Notes: a model not told the origin generated them from the sequence alone. Counted from the first letter of the stretch, positions 16,583 through 24,526 are shown. The stretch is 32,863 nucleotides of DNA from Anaerolineae bacterium (GCA_016926805.1 JAFGNV010000221.1:1-32863); one strand, 5' to 3'. Program-made: numbers and translations.

Positions 16583-17791
16583 TTTCAATCAACGTTTTTT
16601 GACACCTCGCCCCAAGTTCTGACAATCAGCGCCATCACCGCCTACATCCGGCAAATGATGGAAGCCGACGATATTCTGCAAGACCTCTGGCTGGAAGGCG
16701 AAATATCAAATTGGAAACAGGCCGCCTCGGGCCACGTCTACTTCACTCTCAAAGACAACCAGGCCAGTATGCGCTGCGTTATTTGGCGCTCACAGGCCAG
16801 CCGTCTCATTTATCTGCCCCAGAGCGACGGCGAAGCCGTGCTGGCGCATGGTCACATTTCGGTGTATGAGGCGGGCGGCAACTACCAATTCTACGTGGAC
16901 GACCTTGAACCCGCCGGACAGGGCGCGTTGTACGCGGAATTTGAGCGGCTCAAAACCCAACTGGCGGCAGAAGGACTTTTTGACCCGGAATTAAAACAAC
17001 CCCTGCCGCCCATTTCCCAACGTATCGGAATTGTCACCTCGCCGGATGGGGCGGCCCTGCGCGACATTTTGAATGTGCTGCGCCGCCGCTACCCCATTGC
17101 CCGGGTCATTCTCTCGCCAACCCTGGTTCAGGGCGAAACCGCGCCGCCCCAAATCATTGCCGCCCTGGAAGCCATTGCCCAAGAGCAAGTGGACGTAATC
17201 ATTCTGGCCCGGGGCGGCGGCAGCCTGGAGGACCTGTGGGCTTTTAACGACGAAGCCCTGGCCCGGGCCATTGTTGCCTGCCCAGCGCCCGTCATTGCCG
17301 GCATCGGGCACGAAGTCGATTTCACCATCGCCGATTTTGTGGCCGACGTTCGCGCTCCTACCCCCTCTGCCGCCGCCGAATTAGCCACCCCCGACCGGGA
17401 AGAATTCCAGCGCGTATTGCGCACCCGGCAACTGGCCCTGGCCGAGGCGGCGCAGGAACTGGTGTCGGCGGCGCGGGTCAACCTGCAACAGCAACAATGG
17501 GCCTTAACCCGGCTCTCGCCGCAAGTGCAGATCAATAACTACCGGCAGCACGTCGATACGCTGACCAGCCAGGTTACTCGAAACCTGCAACACTATCTGG
17601 TGCTGCAACAAGAGCGAGTCAAAACCCTGCGCTCAGAACTGACCGCTCTCAATCCGCAAGCGACTCTGACCCGAGGCTACGCCATTGTGCAAAAAAATCA
17701 AGAGGTCGTCACCCGCACCCAACAAGTCAGCCGGGGGGATGGCCTGGTGGTCAAAGTCAGTAACGGCGAATTTGATGCTACGGTACAATAA
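16580..17791 (+). CDS. xseA: Exodeoxyribonuclease VII large subunit
   Basis: A 403-residue protein, slightly short for the family (about 400-460). Residues 18-115 are the OB-fold DNA-binding domain (WLEGEISNWKQAASGHVYFTL), followed by the catalytic domain with IGIVTSPDGAALRDI (about 139-153), ARGGGSLEDLWAFNDE (about 210-225) and GIGHEVDFTIADFVAD (about 241-256), then APTPSAAAEL. The C-terminal part, about 270-400, is helical/coiled-coil. The enzyme degrades single-stranded DNA from both ends to oligonucleotides together with XseB, encoded 22 nt downstream. Translation may be coupled to the SpoIID gene through a hairpin over the ribosome site. Confidence 0.97.
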   Translation: MFQSTFFDTSPQVLTISAITAYIRQMMEADDILQDLWLEGEISNWKQAASGHVYFTLKDNQASMRCVIWRSQASRLIYLPQSDGEAVLAHGHISVYEAGGNYQFYVDDLEPAGQGALYAEFERLKTQLAAEGLFDPELKQPLPPISQRIGIVTSPDGAALRDILNVLRRRYPIARVILSPTLVQGETAPPQIIAALEAIAQEQVDVIILARGGGSLEDLWAFNDEALARAIVACPAPVIAGIGHEVDFTIADFVADVRAPTPSAAAELATPDREEFQRVLRTRQLALAEAAQELVSAARVNLQQQQWALTRLSPQVQINNYRQHVDTLTSQVTRNLQHYLVLQQERVKTLRSELTALNPQATLTRGYAIVQKNQEVVTRTQQVSRGDGLVVKVSNGEFDATVQ

Positions 17792-17813
17792 ACGGTTCAC
17801 CTGAGGATGCAAG

Positions 17814-18050
17814 ATGAGTGACAAAGAGCAAGATGATCTCAAAGATTTAACCTTCGAACAGGCCTACCGCAAATTGGAAGAAACAGTGAAAAAACTGGAA
17901 GCCGGAAATCTACCCCTGGCCGAAGCCCTCTCCCTTTACCAAAAAGGCGTGGCCCTGGCCCAATATTGTAGCCAACAATTGGACAGCGCCGAGTTGTCCA
18001 TCCAGGTTCTCACCCCCTCCGGCGAACTGGTTGATTTCGACGAAGTCTAA
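17814..18050 (+). CDS. xseB: Exodeoxyribonuclease VII small subunit
   Basis: A 78-residue protein with the family signature: LTFEQAYRKLEETVKKLEAG (12-31) then NLPLAEALSLYQKGVALAQYC (32-52), forming the helical hairpin that packs along the XseA coiled coil. The length is normal. GAGGA at 17803-17807 lies 6 nt before ATG 17814. It follows xseA by 22 nt and precedes the glycosyltransferase by 17 nt, so it is mid-operon. Confidence 0.95.
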   Translation: MSDKEQDDLKDLTFEQAYRKLEETVKKLEAGNLPLAEALSLYQKGVALAQYCSQQLDSAELSIQVLTPSGELVDFDEV

Positions 18051-18067
18051 ATGCCATCGTTGACTCC

Positions 18068-20605
18068 ATGCTGAATGCAGTCTATTGGTTCCAGCCCCAC
18101 CCCGGCCCCCTGACGGCCAGATCGTGGATTTTTTATGCCTTTTGCGCCCTTGTCTTTCTGGGTTGCCTCGTTTGGGCGGGCTGGTATCTGCTTCGGGCTT
18201 GCCCCGGCATCTGTAAAACTAAACAATTTGCCGAGAATACCGCCGACAGAATCAATCGGCAGGACTACGGGTTATTGGCCAGGTTTGAATTGATGGTGGG
18301 ATTCACCGGCCTGTTGCTGATTGGCGCCCGGCTGGCCATGGTTTACGGCTGGTCGGCCCGCATCTGGCCGTTGGCGCTGGTTGGCCTGGCCGCAGCCGGA
18401 CCCGCCGTTTTCTGTTGGGCCAGCCGCCCTGCCTCCCCCCTCGACCATAGTTTGAAGTTGTTGACGTTCCGTAAAGTGGGACAACCGCTGCCCATACGCT
18501 GGCAACTTGTCCTGTGGATACTTCATTTAACCGGTCTGGCCGGGTGGGTCCACGCCGTCGGCTGGCCGCTTTGGTCGGCAGGGGTGCTGTGGAGCGCACT
18601 TTTGGTTATCCAGTTTCTGGTGACCCTGCTGAGTACTTATCGAACCAGACCGCGCCGACCGGGCATTTACACCACCCCGCTGTTCCCCCTGTTTCTGGCC
18701 TACCTCAGCGCCGGATTCTATCTCCTGCTCAACCTGCCCCAACAGCCCGATTTGATCCCTCTCCAACCGGGTCTGGCCGAGTTGTGGGCGCTGCCATTCT
18801 ACGTTGAAAGTATGAGCGTGGCGGCCGTATTGTACGCCCTTCTGGTAAATTTATATCTCCTGAGCCATCTCCGCAGCTCTGCCAAAACCGAAACAATGGC
18901 CAATACCAGGCCCGATTTCAGACCCACCTCCCGGCGTTTGACCGTACTCGCCCTGGCTGGCAGCCTGGCAGCCGGTTCGTTGGGCTGGATGGCGTTTGAG
19001 CTATTTACCCACCATACCCACGGCGTCACCGGCACCGACCCGTATGGTTACGCTCAGGTTGCGGTTGACCTGGTGGAGCGGGGCAGCGCCCTGCACCGGT
19101 TTGACCTGTTTCCCCACATTGCCGATTTACCCATTGCCTGGGCGCCAGTCATCACCCTCGGCTATCATCTTCCCCTCAATGAGTTTGGCGATGCCGCCAG
19201 TGTCTGGCCGCTGGGGATGTCGTTTTTGCTGGCCGGGGGATACGCCCTATTGGGGGAAGCGGGGCTGTACGTGACCGCCCCGGTCATTGCTCTGTTGACT
19301 GCTCTGGCGGTTGCCTGGCTGACCATCGAGATAAGCAGGTCACGCTTTAAGCGTGACATACTGGGGGCTGTTACCGCCGGAAGTGTGGCCCTGTTTGTTT
19401 GGACCACCTCCATCGAGGTGATTGACCGTTCGCTGGTGCCGATGGCCGACGTTGCCGCCGCGTTTTTCACGGCCCTAGTGTGGATTGCTTTGCTCAAGTC
19501 AGGCACCCAAAAACCTGACAGGTTTTGGAAACCTGTCAGGTTTCCTTATCTGTGGGCCTTAACGGCCGGTATTTGCCTGGGATTGGCCTTTGACGTGCGT
19601 TACACCCAATTATTGCTGGTGGTCAGTGTGGTTCTCGGCCTCGGCTGGCAGGCGGGCATCAACCGCCGGCAGCGAGTGTGGTTGCTGGTTATAGCCGGGA
19701 CAGGCGCGTTACTGGCGGCGCTCCCCGACATCATTTACCGCTGGCAGGTGTTTGGCAGTCCTCTGGCCAACCCTCAGGCCCGTGAATTGACTCACTTTGC
19801 CTGGTCCAACCTCATCCCAACCACAAACAAGATGAGGCAGCAGTTGTTCCACGGGCAGGAATTCGGCCTGCTCCTGCCGTTTTTGATCGCGGGCATCAGT
19901 TGGCACTGGCGACAACACCGGCCCGGTTTTGTCGCTCTGGCGGCAGGCGCGCTGGCCGTGATGGCCATCCAATTACCCTACGAGTCCCTTCGCCTGCGCG
20001 ACCTCCTCTTTTTGTTTCCCCTGCTGGCAGCCTGGACAGGTACCGGCCTGGTCTGGCTATGGCGGGCGCTGCTCGATCCCACCCGGCAAATGGCATGGCC
20101 CGCTCGCCTGGTCAATCTGTTGATAGCCCTGGCGCTATTTTTATCCCTGCTACTACCTGCCATCCGAATCGCGCCGCTTGTCGCTCGTAGCTGGCACTCT
20201 CACCGCGCCTCTTTTGGCTACGTAACCGGCCCCGAACGAACAGCGCTGGCTCAACTGGCCCAATTGACCCCAAACCCGGCCGTCATCGGCGCCGATTACA
20301 ACGGAGGATCGGTTACGTTGCACAGCCAACGGTGGGCCTTTTATCCCGGCGGCTGGACTGAGGACGAGTTCGACTATTTTCTGATTCGCATGGCCAATCA
20401 CGGCCTCCCCATTTTTCTCTTGAACGATGGCCCTGCGATGCAGCCGGTCATTGCCCGGCTGGCCGCAGCCGGGCAATTGCGCCAAGTTGCCCGGTTGTGC
20501 GTTCCCCTGCCGGAAGGATACGATGGCGGCCAATTCTACGAAGTTTTGAATAAAGTTCGACAAGCATGTCGCTTATTTTACTTTCCCATTGAACCGATAG
20601 ACTAA
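18068..20605 (+). CDS. GT-C-like membrane glycosyltransferase with extra N-terminal membrane region
   Basis: An 845-residue polytopic protein with roughly 16 or more hydrophobic segments. The GT-C-like core starts near residue 290: a TM helix (LTVLALAGSLAAGSLGWMAF), then a loop with TGTDPYGYAQVAVDLVERGS in which Asp324 fits the first acidic residue of ArnT/PMT-type enzymes that use lipid-phosphate sugar donors. Residues 1-280 hold about six further TM helices not usual in that family. Residues about 700-845 form a soluble alpha/beta C-terminal domain. Residues 482-492 (KPDRFWKPVRF) come from a palindromic DNA repeat, in a loop between TM helices. ATG 18068 lacks an obvious ribosome site; the gene starts 17 nt after xseB. 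Donor and acceptor are unknown. Confidence 0.78.
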   Translation: MLNAVYWFQPHPGPLTARSWIFYAFCALVFLGCLVWAGWYLLRACPGICKTKQFAENTADRINRQDYGLLARFELMVGFTGLLLIGARLAMVYGWSARIWPLALVGLAAAGPAVFCWASRPASPLDHSLKLLTFRKVGQPLPIRWQLVLWILHLTGLAGWVHAVGWPLWSAGVLWSALLVIQFLVTLLSTYRTRPRRPGIYTTPLFPLFLAYLSAGFYLLLNLPQQPDLIPLQPGLAELWALPFYVESMSVAAVLYALLVNLYLLSHLRSSAKTETMANTRPDFRPTSRRLTVLALAGSLAAGSLGWMAFELFTHHTHGVTGTDPYGYAQVAVDLVERGSALHRFDLFPHIADLPIAWAPVITLGYHLPLNEFGDAASVWPLGMSFLLAGGYALLGEAGLYVTAPVIALLTALAVAWLTIEISRSRFKRDILGAVTAGSVALFVWTTSIEVIDRSLVPMADVAAAFFTALVWIALLKSGTQKPDRFWKPVRFPYLWALTAGICLGLAFDVRYTQLLLVVSVVLGLGWQAGINRRQRVWLLVIAGTGALLAALPDIIYRWQVFGSPLANPQARELTHFAWSNLIPTTNKMRQQLFHGQEFGLLLPFLIAGISWHWRQHRPGFVALAAGALAVMAIQLPYESLRLRDLLFLFPLLAAWTGTGLVWLWRALLDPTRQMAWPARLVNLLIALALFLSLLLPAIRIAPLVARSWHSHRASFGYVTGPERTALAQLAQLTPNPAVIGADYNGGSVTLHSQRWAFYPGGWTEDEFDYFLIRMANHGLPIFLLNDGPAMQPVIARLAAAGQLRQVARLCVPLPEGYDGGQFYEVLNKVRQACRLFYFPIEPID
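19511..19543. repeat. Palindromic repeat inserted in frame in the glycosyltransferase gene
   Basis: Two 15-nt arms (19511-19525 and 19529-19543) are exact reverse complements around TGG. Each arm is itself a palindrome around its central base (AAACCTG, one base, CAGGTTT). The 33 nt are 11 codons read as KPDRFWKPVRF without interrupting the frame, in a loop between hydrophobic segments. It resembles short palindromes dispersed in other genomes. Confidence 0.85.
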
Positions 20606-20615
20606 GGAGTATGCA

Positions 20616-21200
20616 ATGCACCACCCCAACATAAAAAGAGCCATTTCTCAAATAACCGTGTTATTGCTGGGGCCGATCTGGATAGGGTTGATCCTGGCTT
20701 TGCTACCGGCGCCAACCCCGGTCCAGGCAGCCGCCAATGTCCGGTGGTCCGATACCGCCCTGCAAAGCAGCCCGGCTCTTACCATTTACCTGCCCCTCAT
20801 TCACCGCTCGCCCACGCCCGAAGAGCAGCTCATTGCCTTAATCAACGCCGAGCGAAGTCGTAATGGGCGGAGTCCGCTGAGTATCAATCCCCTGCTGATG
20901 CAGGCGGCCGAGGCGCACAGCCAGGACATGGTCAACCGGAATTTCTTCGATCACATCAATCCGGATGGACAAGACCCCGGCGACCGGCTCGATAATGTCG
21001 GTTACAACTATGCCTGGGCAGGTGAAACTATCGGCGCCGGGTACACCACGCCGCAAGCCATGTTCAACGCCTGGATGAATAGCTCCGGTCACCGGGATAT
21101 TCTAATGGAGAAAGAATTTACCGAAATCGGTATTGGTTATGTGACCGGGGGTTATTATGGCCACTACTGGACGGCCGACCTGGCCAGACCCGCCCCTTGA
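20616..21200 (+). CDS. Secreted CAP-domain (SCP/PR-1-like) protein
   Basis: A 194-residue protein. Residues about 10-38 are a signal segment ending PVQAAA. A short linker contains IYLPLIHR (57-64), then residues 68-190 form a CAP domain: LIALINAERSRNGRSPL, His101 (AHSQDM), Glu137 in AGETIG, NAWMNSSGHRDILM with His159, IGIGY and YWTADLA. These are the CAP cavity residues. Bacterial CAP proteins are extracellular with roles that are mostly unproven. AAGGAG at 20604-20609 overlaps the stop codon of the glycosyltransferase gene and lies 6 nt before ATG 20616, which indicates translational coupling. It is the last gene of the run starting at 13564; no terminator is evident, but a new promoter follows at 21219. 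Confidence 0.9.
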   Translation: MHHPNIKRAISQITVLLLGPIWIGLILALLPAPTPVQAAANVRWSDTALQSSPALTIYLPLIHRSPTPEEQLIALINAERSRNGRSPLSINPLLMQAAEAHSQDMVNRNFFDHINPDGQDPGDRLDNVGYNYAWAGETIGAGYTTPQAMFNAWMNSSGHRDILMEKEFTEIGIGYVTGGYYGHYWTADLARPAP

Positions 21201-21218
21201 CGACGCGACTGGCTTACT

Positions 21219-21247
21219 TTGACATCACTCCCGCCCCGACGTATACT
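21219..21247 (+). promoter_or_regulatory. Strong sigma70-type promoter of the deacetylase gene
   Basis: Perfect TTGACA at 21219-21224, 17-nt spacer, TATACT at 21242-21247 (5 of 6). The start would be near 21254, giving a leader of about 50 nt; TAAGGA at 21287-21292 is 10 nt before ATG 21303. Confidence 0.8.
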
Positions 21248-21302
21248 TTTGGTTTGATCTCAATACTCTGATTTAAGTTTAAGTAGTAAGGAATTTTTGA
21301 TC

Positions 21303-22361
21303 ATGTCTATCCTGCGGGCGCTGACCCGTTACTGGCTGGTAATCCTGTTGATTTTGCTGGTGGTGGGCCTTCAACTTGGCGTGGGCTTTGTGGGGGTCAA
21401 AGGCGCCGGTATTGGCCTTAAGCTGGCCAGACCGGGACAGCCAGCCCCATCTCCTACCTTACCGGCGATGGTTGTGTCTACTTCGATTCCAACCAACACC
21501 CCTGTTCCGCCGACGGCCACCCCCACGCCCACCTTCACTCCCAGCCCAACCCGCACCCCCACGCCCACCGACACGCCTACCGGCACCCTTACCCCAACCA
21601 ATACCCCCAGCCCGCCACCTACACCCACTAACACGTTTACTCCCACGCCCGGCCCCACGCCAATCGGGGGTGATGTAACCCTGGAAGTTCCGATTCTCAT
21701 GTACCATTACCTCTCCACCCCACCTGCCGATGCCGATGTCTATCGCCGGGACTTATCGGTTTCTCCTCCCCAATTTGAAGCCCACCTGGCCTACTTACGC
21801 CAGGAAGGCTACCAAACCATTTCGCTGTGGCAGTTGGCCTATGCCCTCAGTGGTCAGGCCACGTTGCCAGCCAGGCCCATCATCCTCACCTTTGACGATG
21901 GTTACCGCGACAATTATGAAAACGCCTTTCCCCTGCTCCGCCAATACGGCTATACCGGCGTCTTTTTTATCTTTACTTACCCCATCGACGCCAGCAATCC
22001 CGATTACCTCTCCTGGGACATGGTGGTAGAGATGCACCGGGCCGGGATGGAATTTGGCTCCCACAGCTACCGGCACTGGGACCTGCGAGGGCGGGATGTT
22101 GATCTACTGGTTTATGAAATTGTTGGATCCAAAGAAGCCATCGAAGCCCATATTGGTGAGCCGGTGCGCTTCTTTTCCTATCCGGCAGGCCGTTACGACG
22201 ACCTGACCATCCGCGTATTGGATTCGGCCCATTTTTGGAGCGCCGTTACCACCGAATGGGGATTTGAACAGTCTTTCAGTAATCGTTTCCAAATGCCCCG
22301 TTTCCGCGTTCGCGGCAGCGACACGGTTGACGACCTGGCCGAGAAGTTGAATTCATTCTAA
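21303..22361 (+). CDS. Membrane-anchored polysaccharide deacetylase (carbohydrate esterase family 4)
   Basis: A 352-residue protein. Residues 10-32 are an uncleaved-looking signal anchor (WLVILLILLVVGLQLGVGF), 55-120 a Thr/Pro-rich linker, 128-350 the NodB-type deacetylase domain. Motifs: VPILMYHYLS (129-138), TFDDGY with Asp198/Asp199 (catalytic base and metal ligand), SHSYRHWDL with metal ligands His254 and His258, and FSYPAGRYDD (291-300). Family members remove N-acetyl groups from peptidoglycan, chitin-like or exported polysaccharides; the substrate here is unknown. I chose ATG 21303 over TTG 21297 for ribosome-site spacing (10 versus 4 nt). It has its own promoter and is followed by a hairpin at 22373-22420. 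Confidence 0.92.
   Translation: MSILRALTRYWLVILLILLVVGLQLGVGFVGVKGAGIGLKLARPGQPAPSPTLPAMVVSTSIPTNTPVPPTATPTPTFTPSPTRTPTPTDTPTGTLTPTNTPSPPPTPTNTFTPTPGPTPIGGDVTLEVPILMYHYLSTPPADADVYRRDLSVSPPQFEAHLAYLRQEGYQTISLWQLAYALSGQATLPARPIILTFDDGYRDNYENAFPLLRQYGYTGVFFIFTYPIDASNPDYLSWDMVVEMHRAGMEFGSHSYRHWDLRGRDVDLLVYEIVGSKEAIEAHIGEPVRFFSYPAGRYDDLTIRVLDSAHFWSAVTTEWGFEQSFSNRFQMPRFRVRGSDTVDDLAEKLNSF
21495..21662 (+). repeat. Low-complexity coding tract for Thr/Pro linker
   Basis: CCNACN-rich DNA encoding residues about 65-120 of the deacetylase (repeats such as TPTPT, TNTPSP). Similar tracts occur at about 26040-26220 (lipoprotein) and 28395-28475 (kinase). They are flexible surface linkers; their open antisense frames are by-products. 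Confidence 0.85.
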
Positions 22362-22372
22362 TCAAATATCCA

Positions 22373-22420
22373 GACCTTAAAGGTCTCCGGCGAATCTACG
22401 ATTCGCACACCTTTAGGGTC
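22373..22420. repeat. Stem-loop of the CCTAAAGG palindrome family, possible terminator
   Basis: Arms 22373-22384 and 22409-22420 pair with one mismatch (GACCTTAAAGGT against ACCTTTAGGGTC). Inside is a perfect 7-bp hairpin GCGAATC/GATTCGC (22390-22406, loop TAC). The element starts 12 nt after the deacetylase stop and is followed by TTTAT, so it may end that transcript. A related hairpin lies at 31380-31410. Confidence 0.75.
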
Positions 22421-22429
22421 TTTATACGC

Positions 22430-22516
22430 ATCTTCTCAATATTTTGGGGTAGGGACAGAATAATATTCTGTCCCTACCGGGTAAATATATGAATTCCCCC
22501 TATTTATTGAGAAGAT
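22430..22516. repeat. Composite palindrome with terminal inverted repeats
   Basis: Perfect 12-bp inverted ends ATCTTCTCAATA (22430-22441) and TATTGAGAAGAT (22505-22516) enclose a nearly perfect palindrome at 22448-22478 built on GGTAGGGACAGAAT. The inner part is the same family as 31509-31543. It looks like a small non-autonomous mobile element; no coding capacity. Confidence 0.7.
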
Positions 22517-22538
22517 ACCTTTATACCGCAATAAAGTT

Positions 22539-22572
22539 ACCAACTTCATTAGCAGTTTCAAAACAAGTTGGT
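22539..22572. promoter_or_regulatory. Inverted repeat upstream of the response-regulator gene
   Basis: ACCAACTT (22539-22546) and AAGTTGGT (22565-22572) are exact reverse complements 18 nt apart. Outside them GTTAC and GTAAC (to 22577) extend the symmetry with a 3-nt offset. It lies about 55-90 nt before ATG 22628 and could be an operator or a leader hairpin. No good -35/-10 pair was seen. Confidence 0.4.
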
Positions 22573-22627
22573 AGTAACCGCTTCGGCGACTTTTTCAGGC
22601 TAACGCGACAGACCACCGAGGATCGGC

Positions 22628-23329
22628 ATGCTGGGACGCATTTTGATTGTGGAAGACGAAGAAGCGATTGCCGCGTTTGTGCAAACGGCCCTGGAACGCG
22701 ATGGCTTTACCGTTAAGTGGATTGGCAATGGCGCCGACGCTTTGGAGGCCGTTGATTCATTCCAGCCGGACCTGCTCATTTTGGACCTGACCTTGCCCGG
22801 TCTGGATGGTCTGCAAATTTGTCAGGCCGTTCGCCAACGTGAAGTATACCTGCCCATTATCATGCTCACCGCTCGCGCCGAAGATACAGATAAAATCGTG
22901 GGTCTGGAAGTGGGCGCGGATGATTATGTCACCAAGCCCTTCAACGCCCGCGAGTTGGTGGCCCGGGTACGGGCGATACTGCGCCTGGCCCGGCGCAGCA
23001 CCGGACGCCGGTCGTCGAACCGTCTCTCCTTTGGTCAATTGGAAATTGACCTTGACGGTCGGCAGGTGTTTAGGGCCGGACGAGCGGTTGATTTGGCCCC
23101 CAAGGAATTTGACCTGTTGGTGACGCTGGCCCGCGCGCCCGGACGCGTTTTTGGGCGTGACACTTTGCTCGAACTGGTGTGGGGTTACAATTTTGGCGGC
23201 GACTCGCGCACCGTAGACGTGCACGTGCAACGCCTGCGCCGCAAACTGGAGGAAAACCCGCACGAACCTCGGTATCTGCTAACGGTCCACAGTATCGGGT
23301 ATAAATTTGCCGCCAACCAGGGGGAGTGA
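22628..23329 (+). CDS. OmpR/PhoB-family response regulator
   Basis: A 233-residue protein. The receiver domain (1-120) has acidic residues Glu9-Asp10, the phosphoacceptor Asp53 (LILDLTLPGLDG), Thr81 (MLTA) and Lys103 (VTKPF). The DNA-binding winged helix (about 132-230) has LAPKEFDLLVTLARAPGRVF, the recognition helix RTVDVHVQRLRRKL, and TVHSIGYKF in the wing. It is a phosphorylation-controlled transcription factor of the PhoB/PhoP type. The stop codon overlaps a GTG of the kinase frame (GTGA), so the pair is translationally coupled. Targets are unknown; a PhoP-box-like repeat lies at 24550-24566. Confidence 0.95.
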   Translation: MLGRILIVEDEEAIAAFVQTALERDGFTVKWIGNGADALEAVDSFQPDLLILDLTLPGLDGLQICQAVRQREVYLPIIMLTARAEDTDKIVGLEVGADDYVTKPFNARELVARVRAILRLARRSTGRRSSNRLSFGQLEIDLDGRQVFRAGRAVDLAPKEFDLLVTLARAPGRVFGRDTLLELVWGYNFGGDSRTVDVHVQRLRRKLEENPHEPRYLLTVHSIGYKFAANQGE

Positions 23330-23337
23330 GGGGTTTT

Positions 23338-24456
23338 ATGATGATACTGCCGCTGCTCCAATTGCCTTCTTTCAGTATTCCGGCGGGGGTCATTCTGCTA
23401 CTGCTGGTGGGATTGCTCCTGCTGGCGATGGCCCTGGGCGGCTGGCTGGCGCTGCGATTGCGCCCGCTTCCTCCACGGCAACCTGCGCCCCGGTTGGAAA
23501 ACGTATTGGACGCGCTGCCTCTGCCGGCAGCGTTGGTCAAACCCAATGGCCGCCTGGTGGCAGTCAATGCCGAAGCGACGCCCTGGCTCGAGACTCAGTC
23601 GCCCCTGCGCCTGGTTTCTCCCCTCACCACGCTAGCGCAGGAAGTGGCAACCAGCCGCAAGGCGGAAACCGTCCAGATGAGTCTGGGTGAAGGCCGACCA
23701 ACGGTACGGGTGCAGGCCAGCCTGCTGGCGGATGAGGAACATTCGCTCTCCGGTGTGCTGCTGCTCGGCCAGCCCGGTGACAGTCAGGCTGGATTCAATT
23801 TAACCCGGCTGGTGGCCCACGAACTGCGGACCCCCCTGACGGCCATTGTGGGCCACGCCGAAATCCTGGAAAGCTGCAACCCGACTGACGAGGCGTTATG
23901 GCGGCGTTCCCGTGATTTTATTGCTGGCGAGACCAAACGCCTGGCCCGGCTGGTAGAGGACTTACTGGCCCTCTCCCGGCTGGAAGCCTCGCCGCCGCTG
24001 CTGCGGCCGGTTAACCTGCGCAGTGTCGCCGAAAATGCCCTGGCCGCGCTATTCGATCAGGCGGAAGCGGCCGACCTGACGCTGACCCTCGACGCGCCGG
24101 TGGGCCTGCCCCGGATTCAAGCCGACCCCGACCGGATCCAGCAAGCCCTGGTCAACCTGCTGGACAACGCCATCAAGTATACCCCTTCTGGCGGAACGGT
24201 AACGCTGCAACTGACTTCGGAAGGTGGTTATATCCGGGTTGAGGTGAGCGACACCGGCCCCGGCATTCCCCCCGCTGATTTGCCCCATCTCTTTGAGCCA
24301 TTGTATCGCGCCGACAGCGCCCGCCACCGGCCCGGCACTGGCCTGGGACTCACCATTGTGCGCGCCATCGTCGCCCAGCACGGCGCGTCTATCTCAGTGG
24401 CCAGCCTGCCCCAACAGGGCACCACCTTTACCTTTCGCCTACCCGTGGCCCGATAG
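23338..24456 (+). CDS. Sensor histidine kinase, PhoR-like
   Basis: A 372-residue protein (from ATG 23338). One N-terminal TM helix (about 13-37), a basic stretch, then a PAS-like domain (about 50-150, VLDALPLPAALVKPNGRLVAVN). HisKA follows with the H-box VAHELRTPLTAIVGHAE (phospho-His161), then HATPase with the N-box NLLDNAIKY (Asn277), DTGPGIPP, and GTGLGLTIV. There is no extracellular sensor domain, so the signal is probably cytoplasmic or membrane-derived, as in short PhoR-like kinases. GTG 23326, overlapping the regulator stop, is an alternative start; GAGGGG at 23328-23333 suits ATG 23338. The gene ends in the first base of a long inverted repeat (24456-24526). Confidence 0.95.
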   Translation: MMILPLLQLPSFSIPAGVILLLLVGLLLLAMALGGWLALRLRPLPPRQPAPRLENVLDALPLPAALVKPNGRLVAVNAEATPWLETQSPLRLVSPLTTLAQEVATSRKAETVQMSLGEGRPTVRVQASLLADEEHSLSGVLLLGQPGDSQAGFNLTRLVAHELRTPLTAIVGHAEILESCNPTDEALWRRSRDFIAGETKRLARLVEDLLALSRLEASPPLLRPVNLRSVAENALAALFDQAEAADLTLTLDAPVGLPRIQADPDRIQQALVNLLDNAIKYTPSGGTVTLQLTSEGGYIRVEVSDTGPGIPPADLPHLFEPLYRADSARHRPGTGLGLTIVRAIVAQHGASISVASLPQQGTTFTFRLPVAR

Positions 24457-24526
24457 TAGGGGCGAGGCAACTCGTGGCATAGTTGGCTTATTTCGACACG
24501 TTTACGCCGAGTTGCCTCGCCCCCAC
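24456..24526. repeat. Long inverted repeat of the GTAGGGGCGAGG type
   Basis: 19-nt arms at 24456-24474 and 24508-24526 pair with one mismatch around a 33-nt loop. The left arm begins at the last base of the kinase stop codon. It could serve as a 3' stabilising or terminating stem-loop, though no T-run follows. Such GTAGGGG palindromes are common interspersed repeats in Chloroflexota and cyanobacteria as I recall. Confidence 0.75.

Noticed and set aside
22850..22870. YLPIIM in the response regulator as another instance of the secreted-protein motif
   Set aside because: It is the fourth beta strand of a cytoplasmic receiver domain (VYLPIIMLTA), a normal conserved position in that fold.
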